Origin: Phycisphaerales bacterium
Lineage (GTDB): Bacteria; Planctomycetota; Phycisphaerae; Phycisphaerales; UBA1924
Reading direction: 5' to 3'
NCBI GenBank assembly: GCA_016699835.1
Contig: CP064987.1
Span: 248,001-312,000, forward strand
Length of the DNA stretch: 64,000 bases
The number at the start of each line of letters is the position of its first letter. Position 1 is the first letter of the stretch. Below the pieces are notes generated by a model. It saw only the letters and a list, made by a program, of their open reading frames with translations, was not told the origin of the DNA and made no database searches. This document shows, piece by piece, positions 61,501-64,000 of this stretch. The translations under genes were made by a program, and so were the position numbers.

Positions 61501-64000
61501 CCAGGCGGGCATCTGGGTCGAGCCGAGGCTGCCGCGCGTGATATCGAGCGCGTTGAGCGTGTCGGCATCGATGGTCACCATGTCGCCGCCGGGCGTGGAG
61601 TTCCCGATGTGCGCAAACGTCGCCCCTCCGGCGTTGATCTCGGTGCGATACACGTCGATCTCAACATTCCCGGAGATCTCGACCGCCGAGTTGAAATCGT
61701 GGTTGGCGATGATGATTCGCCCGATCCCGACCGAGCCGGGCGATGCGCCCCCGCCCGCCGAGACGCCGGTCACGCGAAGGATCGCGCCCCCGGTCAGATC
61801 CGCGATGATCGACGCGATGGTCACACCCTGCGACCCGTCGATGGGGAGCACCGTGATGACCGCGGCGGGGTTCTGCTGCAGCCCCCCCTCGATCGTGATC
61901 TGCACGCGCGCGCCCGCGTCGTCCACGAACTCGATCGACTGGTTCGGCTGGAGGAGGAACGACGTCTGCGGTCCGGCGTCGAGGTCCACCTTGGGCGTGT
62001 CGAAGAAACGGACATCAGACCCGAAACCCGAGGTGATCGGGAGGCCCAGCGTGCCGCCATAGATGCCCCAACGGTCCTGGTCGGTCGTCGGCCCATAGGA
62101 ATCCTGGCTGACCAGGAACGCGCCGATGGTGGAGCCTGGCGAGGTCTGGATATTCCAGGTGTCACCGGCAACGTGGAAGCCGGTGCGGATGTATCCGATA
62201 TCGCCCCGCCCGCCGCTGGTGCCGGTGACGAAGGTGATGGTGTCGGGGTCGGCGGGCGCGAGCGGATCCTGGGCGTCCTGGTTCATCCCGACGCCGCCGG
62301 AGATGTTGACGTACCCGATCGAGCCGCCGACGCGGAGGTTGAACGAGTTGAGATCGCCCTCGGCGGGGCCGCCGCCGACCACCGGATGGAGTCCCGTGTA
62401 CATCTGTCCGACATTGCCGCCGACGTTCAGCGTAATCGCGGAAGTGAGTTGTGCGGCACCGCCGATGTCCGACCCGGCGATGAGGCTGAAGAGCGTCCCA
62501 CCGAGCGTGTACGTCCCGCCGTGCCACGACATGAGTTCGTCGATCGCAAGCCCGTCATAGTTGTTGACGAAACTCTCGATCGTGGCGTCGGCGTCGCCGT
62601 CGAACACGCCGGTACCGACACGCATGACACCGATGCTTCCGGTTGGCACGTTCAGCACGTTCGACGCCGCACCCCGGCCCATCGAACCGCCCGTGCGAAT
62701 CAGGCCGGCCGCGACCGGCGAGAGCCCTGTGAGCGCGATCGAGTATGAGGCATTGCCGAAGTTGTTGTCGGGCTCGCCGAAGTTGCCATCGGTCACAACG
62801 AGGTAGTACACGCCGGGTCCGTCGGGACGGAAGCGGAACTGCCCGGCAAATGGCGTCCCCGCACCGGTGACATCCTCGGGCGCCGCCAGGCGATGCCCCT
62901 GGGCGTCCATGATGCGGATATACCCCACGCCGTCGCCGATCGCCTCGATCACGATGTCCTGGGTCCCATCAACCGCGAAGCTGTACACGTCGGACTTGTC
63001 CTCGGCGTCGAAGGGGCTTTGCCCGGAGATGTCGCCGATGATGCGGACACCCGTCGAGACCGATCCGACGAACTCGGCAGAGATGAGCGAGTCGTTGCGG
63101 AGGAAGCCGGCACCGAACGGAATAGGCTGATCGACCGCGCGGAAGAGATCCGAGGGCTGCCGCGCGGTGAAGTTCGTGTTGTTCACCAGCTGTCGCATCA
63201 CGTTGATCGGGTCCGTGTTCGGATTGATGCCCAGAACGAACTCGCTCTCGTAATACGTGAAGGTGTCTCGCGCGGGGATCGTGAGCGGCGAGTTGAGGTC
63301 GCCGGTCACGGTCACGTCCAAATCCGAACGTCCGGCGACGATGAACTGACCCAGTGTGCGGCCGACGACGAGTTGACCATTGGTCTTCAAGACGCCATCA
63401 CGGCCGCCTTGGTTGCCCTCGTCCGGCGAGACCGTCCCCGCCTCGCCACCCACGATCAGCGACCCGAGATCGCCGTTGACACGGATGCTGCCGTATTGAT
63501 TGACCACCGCGATGCGATCGACAGCGCCGGTGTAGACCGACGACCCGAAGACCGTGCCGTGGACGAGCACCGAACCCATGGGCATGCCGCCATCGACAAA
63601 AATACCCTGGGTGGGGTTGGTGAAGTTGCCACCGCCCTCACCGTTCGCGCCTGGGGCAATCGCCCGCGGATTCGAGCCCGACGTATTCACGAAGGGGGAG
63701 CCGACCATCACCGAACCGGCAACCGGCGGAAGACCGTGGACGACGAAGTTGCCCTGGCCCTGCGGGTCGCGGTAGAACCCGAATCCCGCGTCCTCGAACT
63801 CGTCCGCGAATCCGGCCAGGTCGGCCGTGATCGTGAAGAAGGACGTGCCCTCGGACTGATCCGCGTCCGCCACGGGTGTGTCGGACTCCTCGATCACGCC
63901 GCCGACGAGCGAGAACGCCGTGCGAGAGTCGGTCCCGGTGAAACGAATGGCGCCGATGCCGTTGAATCCGGCGTCGGGAATGCCGTCGTCGTTGAGATCT
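55582..64000 (-). CDS. Giant beta-helix surface protein (N terminus outside the window)
   Basis: The frame is open to the window edge, with an in-frame DLNDDGIPDAG before the first GTG (63897), so at least 2,800 residues are present and the true start lies beyond 64000. A pre-peptidase-like beta domain lies about 300 codons from the edge (DVYSFAVDGTQDIVIEAIGD, GPGVYYLVVTDGNFGE). The centre is hundreds of residues of short strands of the IGxVxIxGxxxxSxxxAG type, a beta-helix pattern, with calcium-like loops (GADGVFG, GPDGFFGTADD). It is followed by an Ig/SbsA-like segment (ATLQFNQPVNAS), a second pre-peptidase-like domain (YTITLIEGQILRISPLTG), a beta segment and a C-terminal region resembling matrixin-like domains, where ARRAGELLGLR stands in place of HExxH. 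Probably exported and surface bound. Confidence 0.8.
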   Translation of the reverse strand, partial: DLNDDGIPDAGFNGIGAIRFTGTDSRTAFSLVGGVIEESDTPVADADQSEGTSFFTITADLAGFADEFEDAGFGFYRDPQGQGNFVVHGLPPVAGSVMVGSPFVNTSGSNPRAIAPGANGEGGGNFTNPTQGIFVDGGMPMGSVLVHGTVFGSSVYTGAVDRIAVVNQYGSIRVNGDLGSLIVGGEAGTVSPDEGNQGGRDGVLKTNGQLVVGRTLGQFIVAGRSDLDVTVTGDLNSPLTIPARDTFTYYESEFVLGINPNTDPINVMRQLVNNTNFTARQPSDLFRAVDQPIPFGAGFLRNDSLISAEFVGSVSTGVRIIGDISGQSPFDAEDKSDVYSFAVDGTQDIVIEAIGDGVGYIRIMDAQGHRLAAPEDVTGAGTPFAGQFRFRPDGPGVYYLVVTDGNFGEPDNNFGNASYSIALTGLSPVAAGLIRTGGSMGRGAASNVLNVPTGSIGVMRVGTGVFDGDADATIESFVNNYDGLAIDELMSWHGGTYTLGGTLFSLIAGSDIGGAAQLTSAITLNVGGNVGQMYTGLHPVVGGGPAEGDLNSFNLRVGGSIGYVNISGGVGMNQDAQDPLAPADPDTITFVTGTSGGRGDIGYIRTGFHVAGDTWNIQTSPGSTIGAFLVSQDSYGPTTDQDRWGIYGGTLGLPITSGFGSDVRFFDTPKVDLDAGPQTSFLLQPNQSIEFVDDAGARVQITIEGGLQQNPAAVITVLPIDGSQGVTIASIIADLTGGAILRVTGVSAGGGASPGSVGIGRIIIANHDFNSAVEISGNVEIDVYRTEINAGGATFAHIGNSTPGGDMVTIDADTLNALDITRGSLGSTQMPAWGPRRIGVELGVVDGLQGGVGGPLGVNTDSIVTNYNGNIYRPLDDDSIATGNAYLEDLGVPFDEFLNGLVVRNGGIAAINVARSVGDVILQTAPSDVPGTTARDGEIASINANSDGVTPFGAFDGVVGSIYAGDISQINIGDGLRNTVDSPFASAGIFAIDDIGRIYSSRPSGVILSGPIVASNANDPQVDGETQGIGRIEISNGSIIDADINAAGIDTWWQSYLFTQPALPTGDINEVIGTNTNFYRSNMRGRTLNNFSLNNGYYDASTTRIFGRIRNISFLGTRNSTLEGPILKVRDNLISTPENLENLTIAQNMNDLTINVVGSVTGRIQARNISRSIVGVANTLQNVQVAERIKSSSFVLGRLPTLNAGISVESSEFIVSGPIQNFTTGERIANTRIEVSGPDGRIDSITTRDLFSGSVAVSGPITSIRVTQGDLEAAIDTTGTFGNVTRLTAGRDLKISGTISGNVSELTAGRHIGDLENRSAIVVRGDLSTATASTGRLYADLRVGGTIGTVSMNSSSSKIGKAEAGEGSIIAFGAINNVAIRGDFGGDIISYSGGINSVTITDGSFLPGRTIAAYSASIASLVITNGNLYGNVHADVNITLLRVAAGADGVFGDIGINPNLSQFAAYDALRNQLPPGIAISSDVQGPTISAGEKIVNLSVTGGSVFEATFFAGRSIDAIAINGSVANDFATPGVGTVFAAGDTITNISITGSVANAAFVAGVVNFGSDNRLGGVGSAADLIKSGDIATVSISGSASNTSFSAGILAGADGVYNTVDDRVAPGLSFINAINIAGTATNVTAYGDTISSAVANNAKLSVAAAGIATSDPAIDSGIGIPGTQFSGTQTFNIGGGTVTLTFSGPGQAFFDSNILKVTLRSTTTASSLTVSSTLASLTNFDIVSNDDASLGTLTVNPGLAGGSDVVIDGNVNNARFTSVATTGRISIGGNVNAFTFDDLTAAQISARTIQTFTVNGAFGNVNPAVVNDVNVFALSAGTIALRNGARGAISIDRDAAAINITGTAERSTFRVGGSLGSFTSGEVRTTVVSVGKSLTTATVNGSFFDSAILGGVDLGTDGFYGGTGLAADRAGAGSIGNVTINGNFQESDIIAGFLRGPDGFFGTADDSVAGGLSTIGSVNISGNQVGSTRLGESYRIASSGTLGTVRLAGQNVTNPIGNFATDAQKGKLAPADLQVTDIVWGTSGTTFTATLQFNQPVNASTISSALSVLEVRGNGAQTIRLIESIDFNVSYNNTTNAAVITFSRDVTSANLPSVPGIPGPGVYRFELDREILRGRSLAARVDGNGDGVSLPGDNYRGHGIVGDAGDRAQAEVFNTALGRVDLYAPISLDLLLDNPSDPDGLPEVNTPITIRGFIGDNPDHNPLFSTSADTDAYTITLIEGQILRISPLTGSANLANFLVLDPDGVAVTPADAVDLPVGTETRALLVKRTGLYTIVVTNLDSLPGQGDLQTLDPIPGGVGDYSFTIDVFDDHNTGFTSTTDSADGQSIATAPGSTLFAGPDGNFGTADDLGSIVVGDTTFTVAAGADAILGTADDVVTGTNGHGITTSSSAGSQSTVINSSIGPAGRAGVPNLPVADVDVYHLNNRDPIVPGTRMRITLRLARTGADLGFLTSGEVQFGLFDTSASSSIDDAVMVFSPSDFTPIAADGPRTIASSSSTTYGYDASGDFFIDFIVPERFDTPGQAGTFALYIQGVNNTDYTVEIVTQGQGQITRGTQNFLIETNGGTINWLEPAGLATSLIPFSASTLGFNGVVVGTQSADDYIRQQLVASLNALFQGALGQNAGFDANFSTNAADFEFQPFSTIFLTSSSDPMTLIFEGPSLTQPFGFSEHSDPFNADPEDEAVIFAPSFGSLGLTPSQADLDNFVQALTAATARRAGELLGLRITSDNGVGGTFDPFAADSVANRPGAGQAYTVPTNNRDLSDRFDTITNTSFYLGRQDSVSLLDRVLGQI

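Overview
The window is chromosomal DNA of a GC-rich bacterium, most likely a planctomycete of the Phycisphaerae/Phycisphaerales type (inference). The signs are a membrane protein ending in a CPKCGYDLRG-type zinc ribbon (with a second, related one), secreted proteins ending in a GVTIDDLLYYL-type module, a PEP-CTERM-like tail, a giant beta-helix surface protein, and dispersed repeats that translate as NHESRITNHE or RCPDAPMPRC-like strings. The GC-rich codon use looks even throughout, and I see no phage, transposase, integrase, CRISPR array or rRNA.

Layout. 0-5.5 kb: zinc-ribbon membrane protein, citrate synthase, a family-4-like glycosyltransferase, a TrpG/PabA amidotransferase and a DUF1579 secreted protein. 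5.7-8.1 kb: glutaminyl-tRNA synthetase, dodecin and IscX. 8.1-13.1 kb: a DNA-repair block with a photolyase facing a ligase-associated Lhr-type helicase, which is translationally coupled to a metallophosphatase. 13.1-22 kb (minus strand): CPA2 antiporter, MnmG, polyprenyl-phosphate glycosyltransferase, DnaJ-like protein, a CpcT-like/FKBP fusion and malate dehydrogenase. 22-31.4 kb is the accessory-looking zone: two paralogous FN3-like proteins, three minisatellite arrays that share a 21-bp period, a composite dispersed repeat, a second zinc-ribbon membrane protein, a flavin reductase, a histone H1-like protein, a PNGase F-like secreted protein, tRNA-Ser(GCT) and a PEP-CTERM-like protein. 31.9-47 kb: a secreted TIDDLLY-module protein, ClC channel, GluRS, prolyl oligopeptidase, an ABC ATPase with a large membrane partner, M20 peptidase, PBP4 carboxypeptidase and small hypotheticals. 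47-64 kb: response regulator, a large secreted protein with two TIDDLLY modules, PsuG, SHMT, AlkA-like glycosylase with an amidotransferase, nitroreductase, PilZ protein and a >2,800-residue surface protein cut by the window edge.

How they work together. Most genes are housekeeping genes in monocistronic or short units, separated by clear hairpin terminators. Likely coupled pairs are helicase-phosphatase, amidotransferase-glycosylase and ABC ATPase-membrane protein.

The most unusual signal is repeat biology. Short palindromic and simple-sequence repeats recur between genes and also sit in frame inside mnmG, the helicase and both zinc-ribbon genes. Unrelated 21-bp minisatellites lie 0.3-0.9 kb upstream of both FN3-like paralogs.
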